A stretch of 31,533 nucleotides of DNA from a bacterium. GTDB taxonomy: Bacteria > Planctomycetota > UBA11346. The position numbers were made by a program, and so were the translations under genes. Every line of letters begins with the position of its first letter. Within the stretch, counting starts at the first letter, position 1. The notes beneath the pieces were generated by a model that worked only from the letters and a program-made list of their open reading frames with translations, was not told the origin of the DNA and did no database searches. Shown one piece after another: positions 1 to 7,600 of the stretch. Location of the stretch: the NCBI GenBank assembly GCA_020049615.1, contig JAIFKN010000016.1:1-31533 (forward strand), read 5' to 3'.

Positions 1-693
1 AACCTGGCCAAGCGCGCCGAGCCGCTGGCCGCCCGCGCCCAGACCGGCGACCAAGCGGCCGCCGCCGAAGGCCGCCGCCTGGCCGCCGCCGCGGCCGCGG
101 CGCGGCAGACCGCCGAAGCGCTCGACCGCGCCGTCGAGCGGCAGATCGCGGCCGCCCGCAGCCAGCAGCCGGCGCCCGGTTCGAGCGAGGCGGCGGCGAA
201 GCCGGTCCTCCAGGCGCAGCACGCGGTGGAGCAGGCCGCCGAGCGCCTGGCCGAGGTCGCCAAGCGCGAGGCGCGTGTGCAGGCCGAAGCGGCCGAGCGC
301 AGCCTGCGCGGACAAGCCCCGGGCGAGGAGACCGCCCGCCTGGCGCAGCGCCGCGACGAGGGGCTGCGCCAGGCCGCGCAGGCCCTGGCCGCCACCGAAC
401 GCGCCCTGGCCGCCGCTTCCGAGGGTGATCCGGGATCCGACGCGCGGGCACGGGCCGCCGCTGCCGCCGCCGACCTGGCGCGCCGGATGGCGAACCAGCC
501 GGACCAGGATGCGGCGTCCGCCCTCGCCCAGGCCCGCCGCTTCGACACCCGCCAGGCTGGTGAGTTGGGCGTCGCAGCCCTGGCTGCGACGCGCCCGACG
601 GAGCCGACGGTGGCCAGCCGGGTACCGGCCGGGCAGCAGCCTGCAGGTGGAGATCAACCGTCCGCGGCGCAGCCGTCCGGTCAGCAGCCGGCA

Positions 694-956
694 AGCGGCC
701 AGCAACCCTCGGCGAGCGGCCAGCAGCCCGCGGCGAGCGGCCAGCAACCAGCCAGCAGTCAGCAACCAGCAGCCAGCGGCCAGCAACCCGCGGCGAGCGG
801 CCAGCAACCAGCAGCCGGCGGCCAGCAGCCGTCCGCTGCCGGTCAGCCGTCTGCCGGTCAGCCGTCTGCCGGTCAGCCGTCTGCCGGTCAGCCGTCTGCC
901 GGTCAGCCGTCTGCCGGTCGTCTGCCGGTCAGCCATCCGCCGGTCAGCCGTCCGCT
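694..956 (+). repeat. In-frame tandem repeats: 21-nt (SGQQPAA) then 15-nt (GQPSA) units
   Basis: Units of about 21 nt run from 694 to 840 (694-714, 715-735, 736-759, 760-774, 775-795, 796-816, 817-840). Five identical 15-nt units ggtcagccgtctgcc occupy 841-915. An 11-nt truncated unit, ggtcgtctgcc, lies at 916-926, followed by two near-copies at 927-941 and 942-956. All but the truncated unit keep the frame. The near-perfect identity of neighbouring units is what slipped-strand replication acts on. Confidence 0.95.
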
Positions 957-1172
957 GGTGGTGCCGCGGCCGCTTCTCCGTCTGCCCAGGCCGCCGCGGC
1001 GACGGCATCGTCGTTGGCGCCTGCCCAGGCTACGGCGGCTGCCGACGCCTTGGCGGGTCTCCAGGCTGCCCCCGCCAATCCGACGGCGTGGCGTCAGGCA
1101 GCGGCAGCCCTGCAGCAGGCCGCGAGCGCCGCTGCCGCGCCAAGCAGCGCGGCCAGCGCGGCCAGCGCGGCA

Positions 1173-1214
1173 CAGGGTCAGGGCCAGGGTCAGGGTCAGG
1201 GTCAGGGTCAGGGT
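1173..1214 (+). repeat. Hexanucleotide tandem repeat (caggGt)7 encoding a Gln-Gly tract
   Basis: Seven consecutive 6-nt units cagggt (the second unit is cagggc) encode alternating Gln-Gly inside the C-terminal part of the repeat protein. As a hexamer it can change copy number without changing frame. Confidence 0.9.
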
Positions 1215-1438
1215 CAGGCCGCTGGCTCCGGCAGTCCGCAGGGTCGCGGCCAGACCAGCGGCGAGGCTGGCGATGCCCAGGGCCTTGATCGCGCCGCCGG
1301 TGGTGCGGATCGGGCGGCGTGGAACCGCCTGCGTGACGAGGTCCGGCGCGGCGTGCGTACCGGTTCCGCCGAGTCGTTCGACGGCGAACAGCAGGAAGCG
1401 ATCCGCGGCTATTACCGCCGGCTCTCCGAGGAGGGGAA

Positions 1439-2509
1439 ATGATCCTCCGCATCGCCGCCATGCTGCTGCTCGCGCTGAGCTGCGGCGCCGCCGAGATGGA
1501 CGACGCCGAGATCCTGCGCCGGCTCGGCCCGCCGCCGCCACGCGATGCGGCGATCGACAAGGGATTGCTGTGGCTGCGCGGCCAGACCCGCGCCGACGGC
1601 CTGGTCAGCGACCGCCATGGCATCGCCCTGAGCAGCCTGGCGGCGATGGCCCACCTGGCGGCCGGGCGCACCTGCACCGACCCCCAGGCCGGGCCGTGGC
1701 TGCGCGGCGTGCTGGAGGCGGTGCTGCGCGCCCAGGATCAGAACGGCTACCTCGGCAAGTCCGACAACAGCCGCATGTATGGCCACGGCATCGCCACCCT
1801 GCTGCTGGCGGAGATGGTCGGCGAGACCGGTGACGAAGGGTTGGACCGTCGTGTACGCCGCGCCCTCGAGCGGGCGGTGGCGGTGACGGTCAATGCCGCC
1901 CAGGTGAAGAAGGACCAGCAGCACGCCGGCGGCTGGCGCTACCAGCCGCATGAGGACCGCAGCGACCTCAGCCTGTCGGGCTGGCAGCTGCTCTCGCTGC
2001 ACGCCGCCACCCAGGTCGGCATCGCCGTGCCGGAAACGGTGGTGCGGCAGGCCTGCGCCTATGCCCGCCGCCTGATCGACAACCGGGGCCAGGTCGGCTA
2101 CGAGCGCGCCGGCGAGGACCGGCCGGCCCTGCGCGGCCTGGCGCTGATCCTGCTCGACATCGACGCGCGCGATGCCGGCGAGGGCGACGCGCCGCGCGCC
2201 GCCGACCGCAGCACGGCGATCAGCCTGGTGTCGGCGCGCATGCGTGCCGACCCGCTGTCCTGGCAGGGGCCATGGTTCTTCTACCGCGCCTACTACGACG
2301 CCGTCGGCCTCAGCCGCACCCAGCCCGAGCTGTGGGCCAGCAGCGGTCCGGCCCTGATCCAGCTCCTGGTCGATCACCAGCAGGCCGACGGCGCCTGGCC
2401 GACTCCGCCGGGCGACAACGAGGGCGAGCACGGACCGGCCTACCGCACCGCCATGGCCATCCTCGCCCTGGCCGTCGACCGCCAGCTGCTGCCGGTGTAT
2501 CAGCGCTGA
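1439..2509 (+). CDS. Secreted prenyltransferase/squalene-cyclase-fold (alpha/alpha toroid) protein
   Basis: The 356-residue product begins with a Sec signal peptide (residues 1-18, cleavage near GAA/E). The mature part carries repeats typical of the squalene-hopene cyclase/protein prenyltransferase fold: KGLLWLRGQTRADG (41-54), QNGYLG (101-106), YGHGIATLLLAEM (114-126), GGWRYQP (164-170) and QQADGAWP (314-321), with paired helices between them. The cyclase DXDD acid motif is not seen, so terpenoid cyclisation is unlikely and a binding or scaffold role is more plausible. Such proteins are common and uncharacterised in Planctomycetes and Verrucomicrobia. The ATG overlaps the upstream stop by ATGA, implying translational coupling to the repeat protein. 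The gene ends 9 nt before a convergent gene. Confidence 0.85.
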   Translation: MILRIAAMLLLALSCGAAEMDDAEILRRLGPPPPRDAAIDKGLLWLRGQTRADGLVSDRHGIALSSLAAMAHLAAGRTCTDPQAGPWLRGVLEAVLRAQDQNGYLGKSDNSRMYGHGIATLLLAEMVGETGDEGLDRRVRRALERAVAVTVNAAQVKKDQQHAGGWRYQPHEDRSDLSLSGWQLLSLHAATQVGIAVPETVVRQACAYARRLIDNRGQVGYERAGEDRPALRGLALILLDIDARDAGEGDAPRAADRSTAISLVSARMRADPLSWQGPWFFYRAYYDAVGLSRTQPELWASSGPALIQLLVDHQQADGAWPTPPGDNEGEHGPAYRTAMAILALAVDRQLLPVYQR

Positions 2510-2518
2510 CGCCGCCGC

Positions 2519-3307
2519 TCACGGGCGCAGCGCCAGCCTGACGCCGACGTTGGGCACGGCGAGATCGGCCGGCAGGTCCACGCGGTTGGCGGTGCGGCAG
2601 TGCAGGACCGGGGCATCCCAGGCCCCGCCGCGCGCCTCGTAGCCGTCGCCGCTGCGCACCAGCTCCCAGACGTTGCCGTGCAGGTCGTACAGGCCGAGGG
2701 CGTTGGGCAGCAGGCTGCCGACCGCGGCCGGACCGCTCGGCGCCGTGCCGCTGCGCGGGTGGTGCACGGCATTGGTGCTGGCGGCGTCCTCGGCCAGGCC
2801 GTCGCCCCAGCAGAACAGCGAGCTGCGGCCGGCGCTGCAGGCGACCGCCCACAGCCCGGCGTCCGGCAGATCCAGGCGCAGGCGCGACAGGACGGTGCCG
2901 GCGACCACCGTCGCGACCTCCTCGGCAGGCACGCCGGTCAGCGGCTGCTGGCTTCCGCCTGCGGTCCCGGTCAGCGCCGCCCACTGCGCGGTGGTCAGCT
3001 CGAACACGGCGATGAAGCTGCGTCCATCGCTGGCGCCGACGCCGGCGTCCTCGCTCTCGCCGCCGCCGGGCAGCAGGGCGCCGCTGGCGGCGAAGGTGCC
3101 GGCCGGAACGCGACGGAACAGCACATGGCTGCTGCGCCAGCGCGGCTGGGCCAGGGCGCGCGCCTCGGGTGCGGTCTGCGCCGTCACCGTGCCGCTGGCG
3201 AGCTCGACCTCGAGCCAGTCGGCCTTGGCGATGGCGGCATCCTGCGGCAGCGCACCGCTGCCGGCGGTGCAGCCGGCGAGGAGCAGGCAGGCGAGGAAGC
3301 GGCGCAT
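2519..3307 (-). CDS. FGE/SUMF1-fold lipoprotein, copy 2 (no catalytic Cys pair)
   Basis: The 262-residue product has a lipoprotein signal (LLLAGC, Cys13). After a ~45-residue linker ([12 protein letters not shown]) come the hallmarks of the formylglycine-generating enzyme family (PF03781): [12 protein letters not shown] (61-72), [11 protein letters not shown] (147-157), WGDG (167-170), [16 protein letters not shown] (202-217) and RGGAW (226-230). Active sulfatase-maturing FGEs carry a Cys-x4-Cys pair after the RGGSW motif. Here only Cys237 (LHCRTANR) is present, so sulfatase maturation is not supported. The linker and core resemble the lipoprotein at 5081-5899, so the two look like products of duplication. 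The start ATG shares one base with the upstream stop (TGATG), and this is the last gene of the six-gene - strand operon. Probably anchored in a membrane facing the periplasm. Confidence 0.82.
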   Translation of the reverse strand: MRRFLACLLLAGCTAGSGALPQDAAIAKADWLEVELASGTVTAQTAPEARALAQPRWRSSHVLFRRVPAGTFAASGALLPGGGESEDAGVGASDGRSFIAVFELTTAQWAALTGTAGGSQQPLTGVPAEEVATVVAGTVLSRLRLDLPDAGLWAVACSAGRSSLFCWGDGLAEDAASTNAVHHPRSGTAPSGPAAVGSLLPNALGLYDLHGNVWELVRSGDGYEARGGAWDAPVLHCRTANRVDLPADLAVPNVGVRLALRP

Positions 3308-4473
3308 CAGTTGGCGACCCCGGGCCGCACCGCGATGCGGTAGGGCAGGCGGAAGGTGCTGCCGCCGGCGGCGAACACGGCGCAGCCCTCGATCACGGCC
3401 TGCCCCGCCGGCAGGCGGTCGAACAGCAGCAGGATCTCGCCGTTGCCGGTATGGACGGAGAAGGGAGCCGTGATGCCGTAGTCCAGACCGGTGGCGGGAT
3501 GCGCCCGGCAGGCGACGAAGCCGACATCCGGCCGCGAGGCGCGCAGCCGCACCTGCTGCATGGCCTGCACGGCGAACGGCAGGTCGCCGATGATCTCCAG
3601 CTCGCCTGCGACCGGCACCACGCTCACGTCGAAGGCGGCTGTGCCCGAGGCGCCGCCGTCGCCGACCACGAGCGAGGCGACGCCCCCGTCCAGCACGGAA
3701 CCCGCCTGCAGCTGCAGCTGGGCGGTGGCGAACCAGTCGAGGGACTGCGCCGTGGCGCTCAGCGCGGCGGTCGCCTCGCTGCGCGTGCCGGCGGTGATGC
3801 CGGTGGCGGTGCAGATGGCGGGCAGGGCCTGGATCCGCCAGTTCAGCTGCGCGGCTGCCTGCCGGCCGTCGTACCAGGCGAGCGGCCGCCAATCGACCGC
3901 CCCGCCCAGCGGGATGGCCATGGCGTCGAAGCGCAGCTTCGGCGGCTGGTCGGCGGCGACCGGATCCACCTCGATGGTCAGCGGCCCGCTGTCGATCCAG
4001 CCTGCGCCGGCGTCGGCGCGCACGGTCAGCACGATCCCGCGCCGCGCCAGGCTGCGCTCGCCGCCGAGGTTGGCGTAGTGGAGCTGGCGGCACAGCAGCA
4101 GCAGGTCGGCGCTGCTGATCGGCCGGTCGATCCTGGCGGTCAAGATGTCGGTGCCGCTGCGCACCCCGTTCCAGGTCCCGGCGATGCCGGCGACGGTGAA
4201 GCCGCCCGCGGTCAGGGTGACGCGGTACCCGTCGCGGAGGGCCAGCAGATCGCTGGCATCGACGGCATAGCCCGTGTCGCTGAGCCTGGCGACCACCTCG
4301 ACGCGGCTGGTGCCGGTGGGCAGGTGCAGGGTGCCGCGGTCCCACAGCAGCGGCATCCACGGCGCGGTGGCGCCGAGATCGTAGGCCAGCGCGGCCGGGT
4401 CGCTCCGCTCGATCGTCGGCAGATCGACGGCGGCCAGCCGGCCGAGCAGCAGCAGGAGCGCGAGCCACCTCAT
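3307..4473 (-). CDS. Secreted Ig/cadherin-like repeat protein (third of the cassette)
   Basis: The 388-residue product begins with a signal peptide (MRWLALLLLLGRLAA). The rest is beta-rich with no Cys cluster or catalytic motif. The segment around residues 115-165 (ISSADLLLLCRQLHYAN, then R.IVLTVRADAG) matches the pattern of bacterial cadherin-like/tandem Ig repeats, in which a 'T..Q...LLR.I.Y.N' stretch precedes a final beta strand. The protein resembles the one at 5899-7600, including the final Ala-Asn, and both are followed by an FGE-fold lipoprotein through the same TGATG overlap. I chose the ATG at 4473 because it is followed by a signal peptide and overlaps the upstream stop by ATGA; the frame extends further 5' but with nonsense composition. 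Function unknown; an adhesive or structural surface role is inference. Confidence 0.75.
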   Translation of the reverse strand: MRWLALLLLLGRLAAVDLPTIERSDPAALAYDLGATAPWMPLLWDRGTLHLPTGTSRVEVVARLSDTGYAVDASDLLALRDGYRVTLTAGGFTVAGIAGTWNGVRSGTDILTARIDRPISSADLLLLCRQLHYANLGGERSLARRGIVLTVRADAGAGWIDSGPLTIEVDPVAADQPPKLRFDAMAIPLGGAVDWRPLAWYDGRQAAAQLNWRIQALPAICTATGITAGTRSEATAALSATAQSLDWFATAQLQLQAGSVLDGGVASLVVGDGGASGTAAFDVSVVPVAGELEIIGDLPFAVQAMQQVRLRASRPDVGFVACRAHPATGLDYGITAPFSVHTGNGEILLLFDRLPAGQAVIEGCAVFAAGGSTFRLPYRIAVRPGVAN

Positions 4474-5084
4474 TCTACGCTTCCCGGGCGGGCCGACGGC
4501 CGCCAGGCCAGGGCGAGTCCGGCACCCAGGCCGCTGCCGTCGAGGGTCACCGAGCGGTCGTCGGAGCCGGTGAGGTCGGTGCTCCAGGCGGTCCAACCGC
4601 CTTCGGCCGCCAGCGTCCAGTGGCGGGTGAGGCTCCAGGCCAGCCGCACGCGCAACCCGCTGCGCTGCAGGGTGCCGTCGCCGCTCAGCCCGGCGTCGGC
4701 CAGGTCGAGGCTGGCCCGGTGCAGACCGGCGAAACCTTCGAGGTCGAGGGCCAGCGGCCCGGCGAAGGCCCAGGTGGCGCCGGCGGTCAGCGCCACACCC
4801 TGGCCGTCCAGCCCGCCGCCGGCCAGCGGCGCGTCGAGCAGCTCGGCGTCCAGGCCGAACAGCGGCGCCAGCTGGCTGCCGGCGCTGGTCCAGGCCCAGC
4901 GGCCGCCGAGGCGCAGCAGGCCGATGCGGTCGAAGGCGTCCTCGCCGGCGAAGGAACCGATCGCGCTGTCGAGGGTGTAGGCGAAGCCGCCATCGACGAC
5001 CTCGACCGCCAATTGCGCGTCGCGGCGCGCGACCTCGGCGGCGCCAGCGGCCGCCGCCAGCAGCAGGACCACGACCGACCTCAT
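4470..5084 (-). CDS. Small predicted outer-membrane beta-barrel protein
   Basis: The 204-residue product starts with a signal peptide (MRSVVVLLLAAAAGAAEV). It continues as alternating hydrophobic/polar stretches separated by Gly/Asp-rich turns, for example GLLRLGGRWAW, GVALTAGATWAFAG, GLRVRLAWSLTRHW and GLGAGLALAWRP. Length and pattern fit an 8- to 10-stranded beta-barrel, though the C-terminus lacks the classic terminal Phe of outer-membrane proteins. No specific family is recognised. ATGA overlaps couple it to the FGE-fold lipoprotein gene upstream and to the Ig-like gene downstream. It is the only member of the cassette without a second copy in the window, which suggests it could be the membrane anchor or pore for the lipoproteins and Ig-like partners; that is inference. 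Confidence 0.7.
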   Translation of the reverse strand: MRSVVVLLLAAAAGAAEVARRDAQLAVEVVDGGFAYTLDSAIGSFAGEDAFDRIGLLRLGGRWAWTSAGSQLAPLFGLDAELLDAPLAGGGLDGQGVALTAGATWAFAGPLALDLEGFAGLHRASLDLADAGLSGDGTLQRSGLRVRLAWSLTRHWTLAAEGGWTAWSTDLTGSDDRSVTLDGSGLGAGLALAWRPSARPGSVE

Positions 5085-5899
5085 CGCCGCAGCACCGGGC
5101 GCAGGCCGACGTTCCAGCCGACGGTGTCGGCCTCGACCGTCAGGCGGTTGCTGGCGCGGGCCGTGACCACGGCCTGGTCCCAGGCCCCGCCGCGCACCTG
5201 CCAGCCGAGGCCGTCGCGCACCAGCTCCCAGACGTTGCCGTGCACATCGTGCAGGCCCCAGGCGTTGGCCTGGCGGCCGCCGACCGGCTGCGGACGGGCG
5301 CTGGCGCACACCGCCCAGCCGGCGGCGCCGTCGAGGCTGTCGCCCCAGGCGAACTTGCCGGTGCCGCCGGCGAGGCAGGCGCGCTCCCACTCGTCGGCCT
5401 CGGGCAGGTCGAGCAGCCAGCCGTCGGCCAGCGGCCGGGCCAGGGCCGCCTCGGCCAGGCGCGGACCCAGCCCGAAGGCGGGCAGGTCGTCGCCGATCCA
5501 CGGGAAGGGGTCGATCACCGGCAGCGCAGCCAGCCACGGCCGCGTGCCGGCCAGGGCGAACCACTGCCGCTGGCTCAGCTCGTGGGCCGCGAACCACACC
5601 CGGCCGATGCTCTGGCGGCGCTGTGGATGCTCATCGGCCTCGGCGGCGATGTCGGCGATGGCGCGGCCGAGGGAGGCCTCGCCAGCCGGGATCTGGCGGA
5701 ACAGCACGCGCTCGCCGCGCCACGCGGCCGAGGCCGGATCGACGGCCCCGTCCACCGGCGTGACGGCGCCGCTGGCGAGGTCGAGCGCCACCCAGGTGCC
5801 GGCGGCCAGCTCGGCGTCGGAGGCGAGGGCGCCGCTGGGCTGCGCGCCGCCGCTGCAGCCGGCCAGAACCACGAGCAGCAGCGCGGCCGATGGACGCAT
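5081..5899 (-). CDS. FGE/SUMF1-fold lipoprotein, copy 1 (no catalytic Cys pair)
   Basis: The 272-residue product has a lipobox (LAGC, Cys15). The FGE-sulfatase domain follows: RVLFRQIPAGEASLG (64-78), FAAHELSQRQWFAL (103-116), LPEADEWERAC (165-175), FAWGDS (183-188), [16 protein letters not shown] (212-227) and RGGAW (236-240), with GLRPV near the C-terminus. Both catalytic cysteines that follow the RGG(S/A)W motif in true formylglycine-generating enzymes are absent (DQAVVTARASNR), so a non-enzymatic or different function is likely. The N-terminal linker WVALDLASGAVT matches [12 protein letters not shown] of the lipoprotein at 2519-3307. The start overlaps the upstream Ig-like stop by TGATG, and its stop overlaps the beta-barrel start by ATGA. 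No sulfatase gene lies in the window. Confidence 0.83.
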   Translation of the reverse strand: MRPSAALLLVVLAGCSGGAQPSGALASDAELAAGTWVALDLASGAVTPVDGAVDPASAAWRGERVLFRQIPAGEASLGRAIADIAAEADEHPQRRQSIGRVWFAAHELSQRQWFALAGTRPWLAALPVIDPFPWIGDDLPAFGLGPRLAEAALARPLADGWLLDLPEADEWERACLAGGTGKFAWGDSLDGAAGWAVCASARPQPVGGRQANAWGLHDVHGNVWELVRDGLGWQVRGGAWDQAVVTARASNRLTVEADTVGWNVGLRPVLRR

Positions 5900-7600
5900 C
5901 AGTTCGCGGCTCCGGCGGGCAGGAGATCGCGCACGCGCACCAGCATGCGCTGCCGGGCGGTGCGCCGGTCGGCCGGGATCGACGTATCGCTGGTGGCGGC
6001 CTCCACCGCCAGCGCGATCCACGACGTCCCGGCCGGGATCTGCGCCCAATCGAGGACCAGCCGGCTGCCGCTGAGCGAAACGCCGGCTGGGCGCGGCGGC
6101 AGTGGCGCGCCGTAGTCGGCCAGGACCAGGCTGGCGCCGGCCGGTACGGTGGCGAGATCGAGGCCGGCGGTCGCCCCGCGCACCGCCTCCAGCAGCGGAT
6201 CGTTGATGAAGCTCAGGCGGTCAGGGCGCACGCGGATGGCCACCGTCGTGCTGGCGAAGACGGTGGCGCTGCGGCCATCGCTGACCGCCAGGGTGACGCG
6301 GTCGTCGCTCAGGTCGCTGGCGGTGTGGGTGTAGCGCAGGCCGCCGGACACCGCGACATCGCCGCGGCAGCTGGCCGGTTCGACGCGGCCGCCGCCGGGC
6401 AGCGGCGCGACCACCGTCACGGTGAGCGCGGCCAGCCCGTCGCTGTCGGCGAGCGTGAGGTCGAGCGCCGCGCTGCGCAGCGGCTCCAGTTCGATCGGCC
6501 GCAGCGTCACCTCGGGCGGCCGGTTGACCGCGGCGACGTGCACCGGGCAGGTAACGGTGGCTGCGCTGTCGGTGCCGCCGGCGGCGTCGGGCTCGACCAC
6601 GGTCACGCTGAGCGTGCGGGTCAGCGGCGCGACCGGGCTCTGCGCGTGGCTGTAGCGCAGCAGCCGGGCGAGTTCCTCCAGCTGGGTCTGCGTGCCGGCC
6701 GCGGTCAGCGTCACGTCGAGGCGGCGCGTGCCGCTGGCGGTCCAGGTGGCGATCGCGGTCCCGGCCGGCAGCGCGGCGATGCTGCCGGCCTCGACGCGGT
6801 AGCCGGCATCGCCGCGCAGACTGAGCAGATCGACGCCATCGGTCCCGCTGATCTCGGCGGTGAAGCCGAGCCTGGAGGTGGCGTTGGCCAGGGTGACGTC
6901 GGCATCGACGCCCCGGCTGATGTCGAGCCGTGCGATCCATGGTCGGCACCGGCAGGGCGCTGAGCGTGGCGACCGGCGGATCGTTGGTCGGCGTGATCGT
7001 CGCCGGGATGGTGAATTCGGTCGGCCCGAGGAGGTCGGTGAGGGTGAGCCGGATCGCGCTGTCGCCGTAGGCGTCGGGGGCGCTGAGGAGGATGAGGCGG
7101 ATGCGGTCGGGCAGAGGGCGAGAGGCTGCGTGGATAGTCAGGATGGTAGAAGCCGGGGTCTCGCTGTGAGACACGAGGGCAGCGTCACCGTCAGAAAATT
7201 CAATCTCCCGTGTCGCTGGCACGTCTTCCATCACGATGAAGGAAGGACTTCTGAGAACTGGTGCCGGATCAACACAGAAATCCACCGCGTTTTTTAGCGT
7301 CAGTGGTACGATCCCCTGCATGGCCCGAACTTCGATCCTTCCCGCTGACTCGGCAAGGCCGGCGTCGACGGCGAAGCGGATGGTCCCGCTATCCACGTCC
7401 GATGACGGAACAGTGACATGAACACCGGTCAAGGAATGCTTGATGTCCAGGATGTGCGATGTCGGGGCCGGAACGATGTCGTAGGCGAAGGTTCGCTGCG
7501 CTCCCGGTCGGACTCTCAGGTCGACGGGCACGTCCCAGATCAACTCGGCGGCCGTCAATGCCGAGTGCATGGCCCAAATGCCTGCGATCAGTCTGATCAC
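5899..7600 (-). pseudogene. Secreted Ig/cadherin-like repeat protein with an internal frameshift near 6935
   Basis: Translation starts at GTG 7600, which overlaps the upstream stop as GTGA and is followed by a signal peptide (IRLIAGIWAMHSALTAAE). The frame reads well through beta-rich repeats to PPVATLSALPVPTMD (about residue 221), then becomes His/Arg-rich nonsense. The next frame is coherent from about 6935 (WIARLDISRGVDADVTLANA) through cadherin-like repeats (LEELARLLRYSHAQSP, NRPPEVTL) to AGAAN and the stop at 5899. The total of 1702 nt is one more than a multiple of three, so one extra base (or two missing) in about 6920-6950 explains the break. Intact, the protein would have about 566 residues. 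The downstream half has no signal peptide or plausible own start, so two separate genes are unlikely. The frameshift may be real or a sequencing error. The stop overlaps the FGE-fold lipoprotein start (TGATG). Confidence 0.75.

Larger units (their letters stand above)
1..1442 (+). pseudogene. Ala/Gln-rich coiled-coil and repeat protein, 5' partial, frame-shifted in its repeat tract
   Basis: The frame beginning at base 1 is open from the window edge, so the true start lies to the left. The first ~180 residues are Ala/Arg/Glu/Gln-rich with a heptad-like pattern typical of long alpha-helical coiled coils. A low-complexity region follows, first SGQQPAA-type and then GQPSA units. At 916-926 one 15-nt GQPSA unit lacks four bases, and the frame turns into Arg/Pro nonsense. 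The sensible frame resumes at once in the +3 frame (GQPSAGQPSAGG, then Ala-rich sequence, a GQGQ tract, and an end in YYRRLSEEGK). The two halves are plainly one protein interrupted by a frameshift, which could be real, phase-variable or an assembly error. The stop overlaps the next start (ATGA). No family can be assigned. Position before a toroid-fold secreted protein recalls DUF4175-like proteins of Planctomycetes and Verrucomicrobia, but that is inference. Confidence 0.7.

Noticed and set aside
694..956. CRISPR-like array
   Set aside because: Units are 15-24 nt, directly adjacent and in frame, with no spacers and no cas genes. They encode a Gln/Pro/Ser/Gly-rich protein region.
1439..2509. 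True squalene-hopene cyclase
   Set aside because: The protein is exported, about half the usual length and lacks the DXDD motif, so only the toroid fold is assigned.
3169..4980. A 603-codon open frame on the + strand
   Set aside because: It is a shadow of the Ig-like and beta-barrel genes on the other strand; composition is Gly/Ala/Gln/Arg with no domain.
2519..5899. Sulfatase-maturing formylglycine-generating enzymes
   Set aside because: The catalytic cysteine pair is missing in both proteins and no sulfatase gene is in the window, so only the fold is claimed.
5899..6714. A separate gene starting inside the middle Ig-like region
   Set aside because: The same frame is coherent upstream of 6714 as far as about 6935 and there is no signal peptide at any internal start, so a frameshift in one gene explains it better.
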